Below, piece after piece: positions 47,943 through 58,930 of a stretch of DNA of 64,000 bases. The position numbers were made by a program, and so were the translations under genes. Source of the stretch: Patella vulgata (lineage: Eukaryota > Mollusca > Gastropoda > Patellidae); contig NC_065882.2 of assembly GCF_932274485.2 (NCBI RefSeq), positions 39,278,593 through 39,342,592 of the forward strand, written 5' to 3'. A model generated the notes under the pieces. It did no database searches. It was not told the DNA's origin and worked only from the letters and a program-made list of their open reading frames with translations. Position 1 is the stretch's first letter; every line of letters starts with the position of its first letter.

Positions 47943-48343
47943 TAGTGCAAAAGTATGTAAAACCAAGGTTGTGGACCCTCTAGAAGTCACAATTTGTATC
48001 CGATTTTGATGAAACTTGATATGTATGATTATAATTCAAAGATCTTGGTTCCTGTCAGTATTTGCGCATATCGGACCATAACTTCTTGGATTATGCCCCC
48101 TGAGTGTACGATAAATCACGTTTTTAGCTTATGGACCCTCTAGAAATCACAATTTTTATCAGATTTTGATGAAACTTGAAAGATATCTTTATATCCCAAA
48201 TATCTCAATCCATTTCAATATTCGCACATTTCAGAATATAACTTCCTGGATTATGGCCCCTGATTGTACGAAAAATCGTTTTGTTTCTTTTTTTTAGCTT
48301 GTTCTATATCCACCTTTGCAAAATCTTGCGTGGCAGCCGCTGG

Positions 48344-49034
48344 TTAAATTCAATGTACATGTATAACAACTTCATAGAAGATAGAAGTTAGTATTTACAA
48401 GAAATTGAAGACAGTGGGAGTGTGGGACAATTGTGCAGTCTGTTCACCAAACCTGATTAAAGACAAAAAGATAACTGTAAAATTGACTACAGAAAACACT
48501 ATAAAAAAACTATAGAACTAGAGTATTTTCCTTTAGAAATTTTTGCATAAATCTGCAGGAAAAATTATAGGATTTGCACTTCAGAAACTGTAGAGTATTT
48601 GCGGCCGTTATTTCCTACAGGCCCCCCAAATTATATAAAACACTATAGAATTTCATCCCACAGAAAATGTCATAGACCCCCCATCACACGTAGAATGCAT
48701 TTGAACTTTTAAAGGTCAGTCATCTTAGTTCGAAGAAGGCTTTCGCATTAACTCTGTGAAACAGATTGACTAAATGCCTCTAAAGCTGCCAATTGGTCTC
48801 TATTTAGTTAGTCACAGAGGTTATTGAGCACTAAATGTTTGCACTACAGTACAACAATGATTATGTTGGCCCATACAGCAATGGTTCACAATCTTTTTTC
48901 ACTCTCAGACCTTCTACAAATCTTTGAGGATACGCTGCTCTCACATCGATCTCGATTGACACTGTCCAGTCAGATTGTTTATAACAAATACTAAAATTCA
49001 TTGTCTGACTACCATCGATACTGTAATTTGATAA
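48344..49034. other. Non-repetitive stretch, possible upstream or intron sequence
   Basis: No open frame or named repeat. Lower density of repeats than anywhere else in the right half. It contains repeated ACTATAGAA/ACTATAAAA words around 48500-48660. It precedes the exon candidate at 49035. Confidence 0.45.
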
Positions 49035-49227
49035 ATGGCCAAATCTTATTTTCAGCTGGTACAGTTATTCTGTGTCGGGTTACTGATCATGTTTTCAATA
49101 CGTCCAGATATCTTGGTACCTAAACCTGGAAGCTCTATGATGTCTGGTGGGATATTTGTGACTGAAAATGAAGATGGAACACATATTGATACATACACAG
49201 TGTTAGCCAGTAGAAAATTCAGCAAAG
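49035..49227 (+). CDS. Candidate host exon: hydrophobic leader plus acidic segment (partial gene)
   Basis: Open frame with ATG in good context (ATAAATGG) encoding about 64 residues before AAAG-GTTTGT, a plausible 5' splice donor at 49228. Residues 8-22 (LVQLFCVGLLIMFSI) form a hydrophobic helix that could be a signal peptide or membrane anchor. It is followed by PDILVPKPGSS and an acidic, threonine-rich stretch (TENEDGTHIDTYTVL). Alternatively TCTTATTTTCAG at 49040-49051 is a 3' splice site and this is an internal exon. I do not recognise the family. Codon use and the absence of repeats nearby make it more gene-like than other open frames here, but downstream exons are not identifiable in the window. 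Confidence 0.35.
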
Positions 49228-49447
49228 GTTTGTACTGACTGTTAATGATAATCTATTTCAGATTTCATAGAATCGTTCTTTTTGTTAGGTACTGTGAAAG
49301 GACATATTTATGTGTTTTCATTGGGCGTTATCGATTTATGATGTCTTATTTCTTGATGTGTTTTGTAAAGTAAGTACAGGTTAATGAAAGATGTATATGT
49401 CGGACACAATACAGTTCCACCCTGTTGTTTCGGTCACTGTGATTTTT
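49228..49447. other. Spacer between exon candidate and E1-B
   Basis: If the exon is real this would be the start of its intron. Nothing recognised. Confidence 0.4.
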
Positions 49448-50370
49448 ATACGCCCACATTGAAAAGTGGTTGTATATTGTTGTCGCCCCCGTCCGTCCAT
49501 CCAGCCGGCGTCCACAATTGCTTGTGGATGCTCTAGAGGCTAAAGTTATTATCCGATTGACTTTAAATTTATATACAGTGTTTAAGGCCATGAGACGAAG
49601 CCTACTGATTTTCAGCGATTTCTGATAATTACTGCCAGAGTTATGGCCCTTGATCACTTCAAAAAATCTTGTGGACGCTCTAAAGGCCAAAGTTAATATC
49701 CGATTGACTTTAAATTTACACACAGTGTTTAAGGTCATGAGACGAAGAAGTCTATTGATTTTCAGTGATTTCTGATGATTACTGCCAGAGTTATAGCCCT
49801 TGATCACTTTGAAAAATCTTGTGGACGCTCTAGAGGCCAAAGTTAATATCCGATTGACTTTAAATTTATACACAGTGTTTAAGGTCATGAGACGAAGAAG
49901 TTAATTGATTTTCAGCGATTTCCGATAATTACTGCCAGAGTTTTGGCCCTTGATCACTTTGAAAAATCTCGTGGACGCTCGAGAGGCCAAAGTTAATATC
50001 CGATTGACCTTAAATTTATACACAGTGTTTAAGGTCATGAGACGAAGAATCCTATTGATTTTCAAAGATTCACGATAATTACTGCCTATGTTATGGCCCT
50101 TGATCACTTTGTGACGCTCTAAAGGCTAAAGTTATCATCCGATTGACTTCAGATTGATACAGAGTTTAAGATCTTGAGACGAACAAGTATATTGATTTTT
50201 ATTTCTTGCCAGCTAAATCCATATTAAAAGTTTTGTATACAAAACGTTAGCATTAGGCATAACTTTATAAAAACCAAACAAATTCTAATGGTTTTCTGAT
50301 AATTACTTCATGAGTTGTTGCTCTTAATCAGATTTTAGTGTATTATAAATGTTTCATTACCGAATAGTGT
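49448..50370 (+). mobile_element. E1-B: E1 element with about four 150-bp monomers, tail missing
   Basis: Head ATACGCCCACATTGAAAAGTGG, then a CCGTCCATCCAGCCGG tract. Monomers beginning TGTGGA(T/C)GCTC start near 49523, 49670, 49820 and 49970. The downstream unique part (TTTGTATACAAAACGTTAGC, TTTCATTACCGAAT) matches E1-A and E1-C, but the terminal GTTGCCTGGCAAC hairpin is absent. At about 50375 the sequence passes straight into E2 monomer sequence, so the 3' end is lost. Antisense open frames of 180 and 68 codons are by-products of the monomer length. Confidence 0.7.
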
Positions 50371-50419
50371 TAAAATAAGGTATATCAAAGTTGTGGACCC
50401 TGTAGAGGTCACAATTTTT

Positions 50420-51841
50420 ATACGCCCACATTTTCATGTGGACGTATTATTACTATTATGCCGTCGCCCCTGTCCGTCCGTCCACAATTGTTTGTGGACT
50501 CTCTACAGGTCACAATTCTTATCCGATTTTGACGAAACTTGTATAGGTTTATCCCCAAAAGATCTCGGCTGCTTTCGATATTGGTATGTATCAGATTGAA
50601 ACTTCATGGATTATGGCCCCTGATTGTACGAAAAATCATGTTTTTAGCTTGTGGACCCTATAGAGGTCACAATTTTTATCCGATTTTGTTGAAAATTGAA
50701 ATGTAAGTTTATAACCCAAAGATCTTGGTTTCTTTTGATATTCACGCATATCGGACCGTAACTTTTTGAATTATGGCCCCTGTTTGTACGAAAAATCGTG
50801 TTTCTAGCTTGTGGACCCTATAGAAGTCATACTTTTTATCCGATTTGAAAAAACCATATTATTATATCACCGTTACACCCTAAGGATGGCTTAGTTGGAT
50901 TTTCGTGAAAATCGGCCCAAAAATGACAGACAAAATGGCCGCCGTTCGTTCTCAAATAGCATAAAAATATGGTATATCAAGGTTGTGGACCCTATAGAGG
51001 TCTCAATTTTTATCCGATTTTGTTTAAACTTGAAATGTAAGTTTATAACCCAAAGATCTCAGTTCCTTTTGATATTTGCACATATCGGACCGTAACTTCC
51101 TGAATTATGGCCCCTGATTTTACGAAAAATCGCGTTTTTAGCTTGTGGACCCTATAGAGGTCATAATTTTTATCAGATTTAAAAAAACCTATTATTATAT
51201 CACCGTTACACCCTAAGGACGGTTGAGTTCGAATTTCGTGAAAATCGCCCCAAAATTGACAGACAAAATGGCTGCCGTTCGTTCTCAAATAGCGTAAAAA
51301 TATGGTATATCAAGGTTGTGGACCCTATAGAGGTCACAATTTTAATTCGATTTTGTTGAAACTTGAAATGTAAGTTTATAACCCAAAGATCTTGGTTCCT
51401 TTGGATATTCGCGCAGTTTGGACCGTAACTTCCTGAATTATGGCCCCTGATTGTACGAAAAATCGCGTTTTTAGCTTGTGGACCTTATAGAAGTCATAAT
51501 TTTTATCCGATTTAAAAAACGTATTATTATATCACCGTTACACCCTAAGGAATGCTGAGTTCGAATTTCGTGTAAATCGGCCCAAAATTGACAGACAAAA
51601 CGGCCACTGTTCGTTCTCAAATAGCGTGAAAATATGGTATATCAATGTTTTGGACCCTATAGAGGTCACAATTTTTATCTGATTTTGTTGAAATGTAAGT
51701 TTGTTCCTTTCGATATTTGCGCATATCGAATTGTAATTTCCTGAATTATGGCCCTTGATTGTAGAAAAAATCACTTTCTTTTTAGCTTGTTCTCTATCCA
51801 TCTCTCGAAAACGTGGGCGTATCCTGCCTGGCAGCTGCTGG
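50420..51841 (+). mobile_element. E2-B: E2 element with about four ~333-bp repeats
   Basis: Head ATACGCCCACATTTTCATG, preceded by a T run and followed by a GTCCGTCCGTCC tract. Repeats headed GGTATATCAAGGTTGTGGACC start near 50971, 51304 and 51636, with an earlier partial copy. Tail ACGTGGGCGTAT, hairpin CTGCC-T-GGCAG, CTGCTGG at 51835-51841, then TTTTT. The stem in the tail has changed on both sides compared with E2-1 (TTGCC/GGCAA to CTGCC/GGCAG), so pairing is preserved. Preceded at 50380-50419 by a partial E2 monomer. Confidence 0.75.
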
Positions 51842-52749
51842 TTTTTCATTATTAAAACTGACCTGATGTCACACGTTGGGATAGCCAATATTTATGGAAC
51901 GATAAACTCTTTGTTATTCTTCCTATGACATATTGCACGTACCTGATTTCGAAGACTTGGGTCTGCAGTACAGTAGTGAAATTTTCATTAAAGAAATAGA
52001 CTTGATAATCAAGTCTGCTATTAAATCACGAGAGTTGGAAATAATGGCGGGAAAGGTCACTCGTTTTACCTCGCTGGAATTATATTGTTACATGTACCCG
52101 TAGTTAGGCTTTCAGGGAATTTTCAGCTATGGTTTTACAATTTTATTTTTACAAGACAAATGTTTTATATCACGTGAATATTTATTCTTGAATTCATGAC
52201 AGTACACTAGATGGACTGACCTAGTTTAGTAGCATACGTGTTTGGATCTCTCCATTGAAGGAATGAATAATATGCCAGATTATATTCAATATCGGATATA
52301 GACAAATAAGACAGTAAGTAAGGCATACCATCGGAACACACACTCATCTATTCAACACTTGATCAAAATGGTTTAATAATATCCTCCCAAACTCTGGGAG
52401 CGTGCTGATATTTGCAAGCACGACCTCACTCCTACAAGGATAATTTCTTTCGGTGGACAATTTTATTTTTATTTCCGGTAATGAAGTACTGTTAAATATC
52501 TGGATGAAATATATTTCGGATTTAAATAGGGGCAATATAAATATTCTTAAAGAAGAATTTGATAGAACCATGAACAAAATATCCATGACAAAAAAAGTCG
52601 GCTCACAGGGCCGACCCACCATCTTCAAAATAAAAAGATGTCGGCCCGTCCAGTTATTTATCGGCGATGGACCGACGTAAATTCTAAACACTGTTGCAGC
52701 CATTTCATATTTTATTCTCTTCATCTTAAAAAGTACCATATCAATCATA
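51842..52749. other. Intergenic stretch, one unsupported open frame pair
   Basis: Open frames lie on both strands at 52344-52748 (minus, 134 codons) and 52453-52680 (plus, 75 codons). Neither shows a domain I recognise, and both overlap a GTCGGC/GCCGAC-rich patch around 52597-52670. No repeat element assigned. Confidence 0.45.
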
Positions 52750-53475
52750 GCTGGAATGTGGACGTATATTGCAGCGTAAGTGATGCTCTCGTTTTAGCTT
52801 GTGGTCCCTCTGGAGGTTACAATTATTATCCGATTTAAAAATACGTTTGATTATATCACTGTTACATCGTAATGAAGGTAGAGTTCAAATATCCTGAAAA
52901 TCGGACCAAAACTGCCGGACAAAATGGCCGCTGCTTGTAATCGAATAGTGTAAAAATATGGTGTATCAAGGTTGTGGACCCTGTAGAGGTCACAATTTTA
53001 ATCCGATTTTGATGAAACTGGAAATGCATGTTAATAACCCCAAAGATCTTGGTTGTTTTTGATATTCACGCATATTGGATCGAAACTTCATGATATGGCC
53101 CCTGATTGTACAAAAAGTCGCATTTTTAGCTTGAGGACTTTCAAGAGGTTACAATTTTGATCCGATTTTAATCAAACTTGAAATGCATGTTTATAACCCA
53201 AAGATCACTATTCCACCATAATGAAGGTTGAATTGGAATTTTGGAAAAATCGAAATAAAACTGCCGACAAAATGGCCGCTCTTTGTATGCAAATTGTATA
53301 ATAAGTATGTAATTCAAAGGTTATGGACCCTCTAGAGGTCACAATTTTTATCCAATTTTGATGGAACTTAAAACATATCTTTATATTCCAAAAATCTCAG
53401 TCCCTTTTGATATTTGCACATTTCAGACCACAATTTTCTGGATTATGACCCCTGCTTGTACAAAAACTTGTTTTA
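52750..53475 (+). mobile_element. E2-D: degraded E2 copy
   Basis: Starts with a remnant AATGTGGACGTATATTGCAG and continues through E2 monomer landmarks (GTGGTCCCTCTGGAGG near 52802, GTGGACCCTGTAGAGGTC near 52975, ATGGACCCTCTAGAGGTC near 53324). More diverged from consensus than E2-B, and no proper ends remain. Confidence 0.6.
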
Positions 53476-53675
53476 ATACGCCCACATTTTCATGTGGACG
53501 TATATTGTTGTCGCCCCTGTCCGTCCGTCCGTCCGTCCACAATTGTTTGTGAACAGTCTACAGGTCACAGTTTTTATCTGAGTTGACGATTTCAATGAAA
53601 CTTGAAATACAGGTTTATCACCTTATAATCTCGGTTCCTTTCGATATTGGCATGTATCGGACTGTAACTTCATGT
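53476..53675 (+). mobile_element. E2-C: head fragment of an E2 element
   Basis: Clean head (ATACGCCCACATTTTCATG, GTCCGTCCGTCCGTCC) followed by one monomer. It breaks off at ACTTCATG, where a small inverted-repeat segment begins. It sits directly at the end of E2-D, probably a nested insertion in that copy. Confidence 0.6.
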
Positions 53676-53961
53676 TGACGACTATGTCGATTGGAATAAG
53701 GTTAGTTAATTGTTTTAGACGATAGCGCGTGCTACAGACGAATGCGATTATTTAGCTGCAGTTAGGTGTCCCTTGCTAGTTTTTGAGCGACGTTTACTAC
53801 GAAATAAATTTCGGGATGTCATATTTTTCCTTTCGTATATAAATCGAAACGGAGTATGAGATGAATGTCGGTCTTTGCTGAAAAATGTATCGAAATATGA
53901 CCCGAAAAATACGGTAATTTGGGGGGAATTTGAAACAGGTACCGATCGACAGTAGTCGTCA
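53676..53961. mobile_element. Possible small MITE, 286 bp
   Basis: TGACGACTATGTCGATTGG at the left and CCGATCGACAGTAGTCGTCA at the right are inverted copies with about three differences. No convincing target duplication is visible, so this may be a chance or decayed pair. Confidence 0.35.
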
Positions 53962-54477
53962 CACTTTCATTCTATGGTATTACGATGTCATGTAATTTTT
54001 TAAGAATATTATTGACATAAATTTTAATACCGTACGGGAATTAAGCATGAAAAATAACGAGGTGAAGATATTTTATTATTACGTATTAATTTGAATATTT
54101 TGTTGACACATGATTCTTAATTGTGGTTTGAAAACGTCTGCTTAAATAACGATAAGAGTGATGCCCCTTTATTTTCGGGAAAAAAATGTCCGACAAGATA
54201 AATTTTGAAATCCCATCATTGATTATACGCCTATTCTCAATAAAAGGGTACATTTTGAAAAATGGAAATATTTAAAAATTAAACTTCTCATTAGCCACTA
54301 ATTATGCATTCAAATCATAGTTCAATGTGTCCAGATTGTCCGTCAAAAAGGATTTCAAGTTAACTTTTAAGATATTTTTTTCACGTTGGTTTTCGTAAGG
54401 TCAGTATTTCATCTTTTTGTACATACGTTACCATGCTTATAAATTATATTGGGCATAAGTGTTGACATTATTCAGTG
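53962..54477. other. Intergenic AT-rich stretch
   Basis: No open frame, RNA gene or repeat recognised. Confidence 0.5.
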
Positions 54478-54735
54478 GGGGGTTGGATGGCTGAATGGTT
54501 AGCGCGCGCGCTGTATCATAAAGTCTGTCATTGAGTCGACTGGCGTGGTTTCGAATCCCCGGTTGTACGTGACAAGGAGTAGGGTCGCCTGTCCAACCTC
54601 GTGGGTTTTCTCCGGGTCCTCCGGTTTCCTCCCACTGCTAAAGACCCCTACGCGCAAGCGAATTATTGAAATAAAATTAAACCATATGTTAGTCCCGAAA
54701 TGACCTAGTTTGTGTCGAGTGGACGTTAAACAGGC
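54478..54735 (+). mobile_element. tRNA-derived SINE
   Basis: Pol III box A (TGGCTGAATGGTTAGCGC, 54488-54505) and box B (GGTTTCGAATCC, 54547-54558) are spaced as in a tRNA with a long variable arm. A central domain, GTGGGTTTTCTCCGGGTCC then TCCGGTTTCCTCCCAC (54601-54635), is of a type widely shared among invertebrate SINEs. The tail contains GTGGACGTTAAACA (54719-54732). The body lacks an intact acceptor stem, so it is a SINE and not a tRNA gene. No clear target duplication is visible. Antisense reading through it gives a spurious 105-codon frame (54499-54816). Confidence 0.85.
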
Positions 54736-55169
54736 ATGAGAATTTTCCGCGGAATCGCGGAATTCCGTGTTTTTATTTTCATTTTGGTTGATTTTGAGAT
54801 CAATACAAAAATGCAATAAAAATTTTCAAGGGGGGTGAGGTCTCAAATTTCACAATCTGCCGAGCGATCGTTTTCAGTACGCTCGGTAAAAATGTAAACA
54901 AACTATCTGTTACCCCAGTCTACAGTATACGTAGTAGGCTTGACTGAGGTTACCCAACGTGCCGCCTTCTCGCCATTAAACCATTCGGACCTCGGAGCAT
55001 CCGGTACCCTACAGCATAGATATCTTATAGGATATCTATGCCCTACAGTTAGATATATCGTAGAATCTGCCGAGGTTTGCCGAATGGGCATTAAGCTTCT
55101 ACATATTGTTGTCGTACATCAACGATTGTGGTAGTTCACTAAAGCGCGAAAATGGCAGCCATAATTCAA
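54736..55169. other. Intergenic stretch with a flanked hairpin
   Basis: Contains the hairpin at 55015-55040 and overlapping open frames on both strands (54903-55134) without recognisable content. A 26-codon frame from ATG 55152 (MAAIIQSEESDE...) in good start context overlaps the far end of the minus-strand pseudogene. I cannot support it as a gene. Confidence 0.45.
55007..55048. repeat. 10-bp hairpin flanked by CCCTACAG direct repeats
   Basis: CATAGATATC (55015-55024), a 6-nt loop and GATATCTATG (55031-55040) pair perfectly. CCCTACAG lies on both outer sides (55007-55014, 55041-55048). Confidence 0.6.
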
Positions 55170-57699
55170 AGTGAGGAATCGGATGAACGTTTGAAAGAAA
55201 TTGATACGAATATTAAGAATAAGTTTTGATGGAGCGGATTTGACCATTGAAATAGAGACTTCCGCTTTTGCATGAATGATACTTCATATTCGCCATCTTC
55301 TATATCTACGGATATTACTTGACCTATGAACCAATCCTAATCATACATGGCTGCAACAAAATCACTGGAAGATAACACCTTGTTAGGCAAATTGTCATCA
55401 ACATCTAACTTGGCACCACTGTCAACATTGACACTTTCACCGGTAGCAGCTGAAGGGTTTGCATCAGGGTTAGCCTTAGCAGTAATGATAGGTACACGTG
55501 ACCGAGTATCACAGTGCTGTCCACTCAAGCATTCAGGACAATAGCATGATGTTTCCCATGTATATATGACAGACGGACACCCACGGGAGGAAACAGCATG
55601 TAACTTTATTGTTCCTTTAACTGGGTTGATCTCCAGTGAAGATTACTGTTTCTTACAATCGGTCTTAGACACGAAGAAAAATGTAACGGCTTTCATACTG
55701 GAGTTCTTAGCCCAATCAAAGAAGTCCACGGCATCCTGAATTACTGCCTTGCCTGTTCTAACAGCATCATCTGCCATACGTTTTGAGGTACCACCTAACC
55801 CATCACATGGCCCTTTGCCATGACACGCTTCAAAATAGCTTCATGTTCCTTCGCAATTGAAACTCGTTTTGTGATTTGCAATGAAGTTAAATATAAATTT
55901 ATTTCTGTATTGGCTTGTAGGGCTGTCAGTCCAGTAGTGTGTTCTCTTAATGTGATCAATGTAATCTAGTTGAGTGTACAGCTTTTCAATTATAGATTTA
56001 ATGGTGACTGCATTATGTGCTAATTCATCAGATACTGCCACGTAGCTTCTATGACGTAGGGTTTTGGTTTGATAATCTCTATAATATACAGTAGAATCTG
56101 CATTAAGCAGCCACCCAAGGGAGTTTTCACGACTGACCGCTTAATGGGAGTGACCTCTTTATAAAATCTTGGTGCTTTTTGTGCTGAAATAAATTAAATA
56201 TTACGCTTGGATGCATTGGACCCGAACATCAATACTTGCATCGGTAAATTTGACCGTCGCTAAATCTTGCGACGAACGAAAATTCTTTACTCCAGTCTCG
56301 TACATACTGTAACTTCTGTAAACTTGTCATTTTGTACCAACCTTCGATACTACTGTTTACCATTGTAATGCATTCGATAATATTTATCCATTTTTGTGAA
56401 GAAAATCGATGAATTAATTTTATTTTATCAAAAAAGCACATGAACAAAAAACCATCGCTGATTTTATTACCTATTTACAGGGGGTGTAACTCTGTATGTA
56501 ATATTATAGGAGGCGCTAAAACGTCTGTTTTACAACAACGTGGCAATGGAAAAGAGACACTAGATGATCGTGACAAAACTCGGTACTTTTATTTTACTAA
56601 ATCAGTATCAAATAATGTGTCGTTACGCCTGAAAACAATGATCAGGTTAGTCGTTTAATAAAACAAAAGATTAATTAACAGATAGATAATCCCGGGTTGA
56701 TTGTTATGTTTACATTTGTTTTTACCTGATCAGTGGGGGTCCAGTTAATTAACTACTACTCACGGGATTAGCGGGGGTGTTACAAAGAACAACAAGATGG
56801 TATCATTCAACAATGGCCGTTGAATGGGCGATGTTTTGTTGAATTTATTAGTATAATAGTGACCGCCGGCTGCGTTAGAGGAGTGACCGTTGAATAAAGA
56901 GATCAACAATAGAATTTTTACGGGGGGAATTTATCGTGACCGCTTACAAGGAGATATCGCTGAATAGGAGTGGCTGCTCATACAGATTCTACTATACCAC
57001 TATAGGATGCAAGGTTACAGCACTTTTATTCCAATATGTGCTTTGGATCTCGTTCACGCTCTTACAAGTGTAATTTTCAGAAAAATCCATACAAAATATC
57101 ATCTCTTCATCAGGAAGACTCTCTTTTAGTATACTCGACATTGAAAATTTCTATGAATTGCTCCGTTGAAACCTTCTCCTGAACAATTTTCATTTTAAAT
57201 TTGTCGTCAATGTTAACTCGCTTCCACAAAGAATATTCCACAGTGTCTGGCAAAACTTCATTTAAGCTTCTGACTTGTTCTTCAAGAAAGACTCAGGGTT
57301 TTCTGAAACATTAAATCCATAACGTTTTAAACAATGTAACTTCAGAGCCATATTTTGATGTTTCGTACACAGACAGGCCGTTCTGCTGAGAAATGATGCC
57401 AGTAAAATGTACTTTCGTCTCATACGACAAAATGACGAAAGAGAGATTTTTGTTTCAGGATTCTCACTGAGATATTTCTGGTGAAGGTTAGACATGTAAT
57501 CAGTCAATATGGAAATTTGCTGCTTCTCTCCATTACCTGATGATTTTGCATCTTTCTTGCCAGGTTGTATACGACTATTATCTTGACGAAAAAGAAAATT
57601 TGTTACTGAATTGCGCACGTGTTCTGTTATACGACGTCGTTTAAGAGGTTGTATTTTCAGAATCTTGCCTGTTGCCCATAGTATTCTTTTTGACATCAA
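55170..57699 (-). pseudogene. Degraded gene of an unclassified invertebrate family with DDE-transposase-like motifs, split by a MITE
   Basis: Minus-strand coding remains. N-terminal part (57699-57262): basic start (KRRRITEHVRNSV), then DNSRIQPGKKD, LHQKYLSENPETKISLSSF and a CLCTKHQN motif. Next comes MDFSENYTC near 57060-57090, and LHPIVV up to the MITE at 56995. After the MITE: SYVAVSDELAHNA (~56000-56045), YWTDSPTSQYRNK (~55890-55930), FEACHGKGPCDG (~55800-55835), a Cys-rich SCYCPECLSG near 55540 and a C-terminal WFIGQV ... EYEVSF ... LFQW (~55230-55330). The acidic positions in MDFSENY, SDELAHN, YWTDSP and FEACHGKG are spaced like a DDE/RNase-H-type active site. I recall this motif set from uncharacterised proteins of molluscs and cnidarians but cannot name the family. 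At least three in-frame stops and two frame changes, plus the insertion, make it non-functional. Confidence 0.72.
56089..56994 (+). mobile_element. Pogo/Tigger-like MITE, copy 2 (TA target), inside the pseudogene
   Basis: Same family as the element at 46972-47942. Ends CAGTAGAATCTGCATTAAGC and GCTCATACAGATTCTACTA, flanked by TA at 56087-56088 and 56995-56996. Shares internal landmarks such as GGGGGTGTAACTCTGTATG and CGGGTTGATTGTTATG. It lacks the 149-bp duplication of copy 1 and has its own extra CGCCGGCTGCGTTAGAGG near 56863. It separates two coding parts of the minus-strand pseudogene. Small open frames inside it are spurious. Confidence 0.83.
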
Positions 57700-57818
57700 G
57701 GTAGATTTACTTAATTCATTCGGTCCACCTAATTAGCTACTGAATTTCACCGACTTACGCCACTTGTCGACTGCCTAATGTCTAGTCACTTTTCCTAACG
57801 ACGACTGTTGTCGGCCTC
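57700..57818. other. Upstream flank of the pseudogene
   Basis: On the minus strand the open frame continues a few codons above the ATG at 57699 and then stops. No promoter element could be identified. Confidence 0.4.
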
Positions 57819-57990
57819 TTTGATGTAAAGTTTCATTGATCAAGAAAGTTATCAAAAAAGGCTAATTGGCTTCCAAAAAGTAGTTATCCAATAAATATAT
57901 AGTTTGAACTAATTACTGTAATCATAAAATTTGTAGGTCACATCAAAGGTTTAGGGGTTATAAAGGTCGTAAACTCGCAAGACAATTTGC
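57819..57990 (+). repeat. Direct repeat, left copy, beside E1-C
   Basis: Runs from TTTGATGTA through ATTGATCAA and AAAGTAGTTATCCAATAA to about CAATTTGCC. It matches the right copy at 1112 bp offset, with many substitutions and small gaps. Confidence 0.75.
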
Positions 57991-58017
57991 CTATCAACGG
58001 CTGCTGCCAGCCTTTTT

Positions 58018-58930
58018 ATACGGCCACATTGAAATGTGGTCGTATATTGTCGTCGCCGCGGTCCGTCGGTCCGGCGTCCACAATTACAAGAGTTATGGCC
58101 CTTGATCACTTTGAAAAATCTGGTGGACGCTCTATAGGCTAAAGTTAATATCCGATTGACTTTAAATTTATACACAGTGTTTAAGGTCATGAGACGAAGA
58201 AGCCTATTGATTTTCAGCGATTTCCGATAGTTACTGTCAGAGTTATGGCCCTTGATCACTTTAAAAAATCTTGTGGACGCTCTAGAGGCTAAAGTTAATA
58301 TCCGATTGACATTAAATTTATATACAGTGTTTAAGGTCATGAGACGAAGAAGCCTATTGATTTTCAGCGATTTCCGATAATTACTGCCAGAGTTATGACC
58401 TTTGATCACTTTGAAAAATCTTGCGGATGCTGTAGAGGCTAAAATTATTATCCAGTTGACTTTAAATTTATACACAGTGTTTGAGGTCATGAGATAAAGA
58501 ATCATATTGATTTTCAACGATTTTGGATAATTACTGCCAGAGTTATGGCCCTTGATCACTTTGAAAAATCTTGTGACGCTTTAGAGGCTAAAGTTATCAT
58601 CCGATTGACTTCAGATTGGTACACAGAGTTTAAGGTCTTGAGACGAACAAGTATATTGATTTTCAATGAATCTTTATGACTTGAACAGCTAAATCCATGA
58701 TGTTAAAAGTTTTGTATACTAAACATTAGCATGGGACAGAATTTTATAAAAACCAAACAAATTTCTAATGGTTTTCTGATAATTACTTAATGAGTTGTTA
58801 CTCTTAATCAGATTTTAATGTATTATAAATGTTTCATTACCGAAAAAAGTAAAAATATGCGACAACTCTTGTTGACTGCCCGGACGATATAGCTGCTGTG
58901 GGCGTATGTTTCTTTGCCTGGCAACCTATC
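58018..58930 (+). mobile_element. E1-C: E1 element with about three monomers
   Basis: Head ATACGGCCACATTGAAATG-TGGTCGTATA and a GTCCGTCGGTCCGGCG tract. 150-bp monomers with (G/T)GTGGACGCTCTA landmarks lie near 58121 and 58271, with a more diverged one near 58421 and a broken one near 58571. Tail GTGGGCGTATG and TTGCC-T-GGCAA hairpin, ending about 58930. The outermost pair of the hairpin is lost compared with E1-A. Antisense open frame of 202 codons (57951-58559) is spurious. Confidence 0.75.

Larger units (their letters stand above)
45755..48343 (+). mobile_element. E2 outer copy, interrupted by a nested E2 and a pogo-like MITE
   Basis: Series of ~165-bp monomers with landmarks GTGGACCCTCTAGAGGTC, TTTTTATCCGATTT, GATGAAACTTGAAAT, TTATGGCCCCTGATTGTAC and GTTTTTAGCTTGT. 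They pair into ~333-bp higher repeats that also contain CACCGTTACACC and GACAAAATGGCCG. The right end is TGGCAGCCGCTGG at 48331-48343, followed by TT. The left end is not seen, so the copy is probably 5'-truncated. It was interrupted twice, by the nested E2 (45853-46524) and by the MITE (46972-47942). Confidence 0.65.

Noticed and set aside
52344-52748. 134-codon minus-strand frame
   Set aside because: No domain, no start context or splice support, and an equally good frame lies on the opposite strand.
54488-54560. Functional tRNA gene
   Set aside because: Box A and box B are present, but the acceptor stem is not and SINE body and tail follow.
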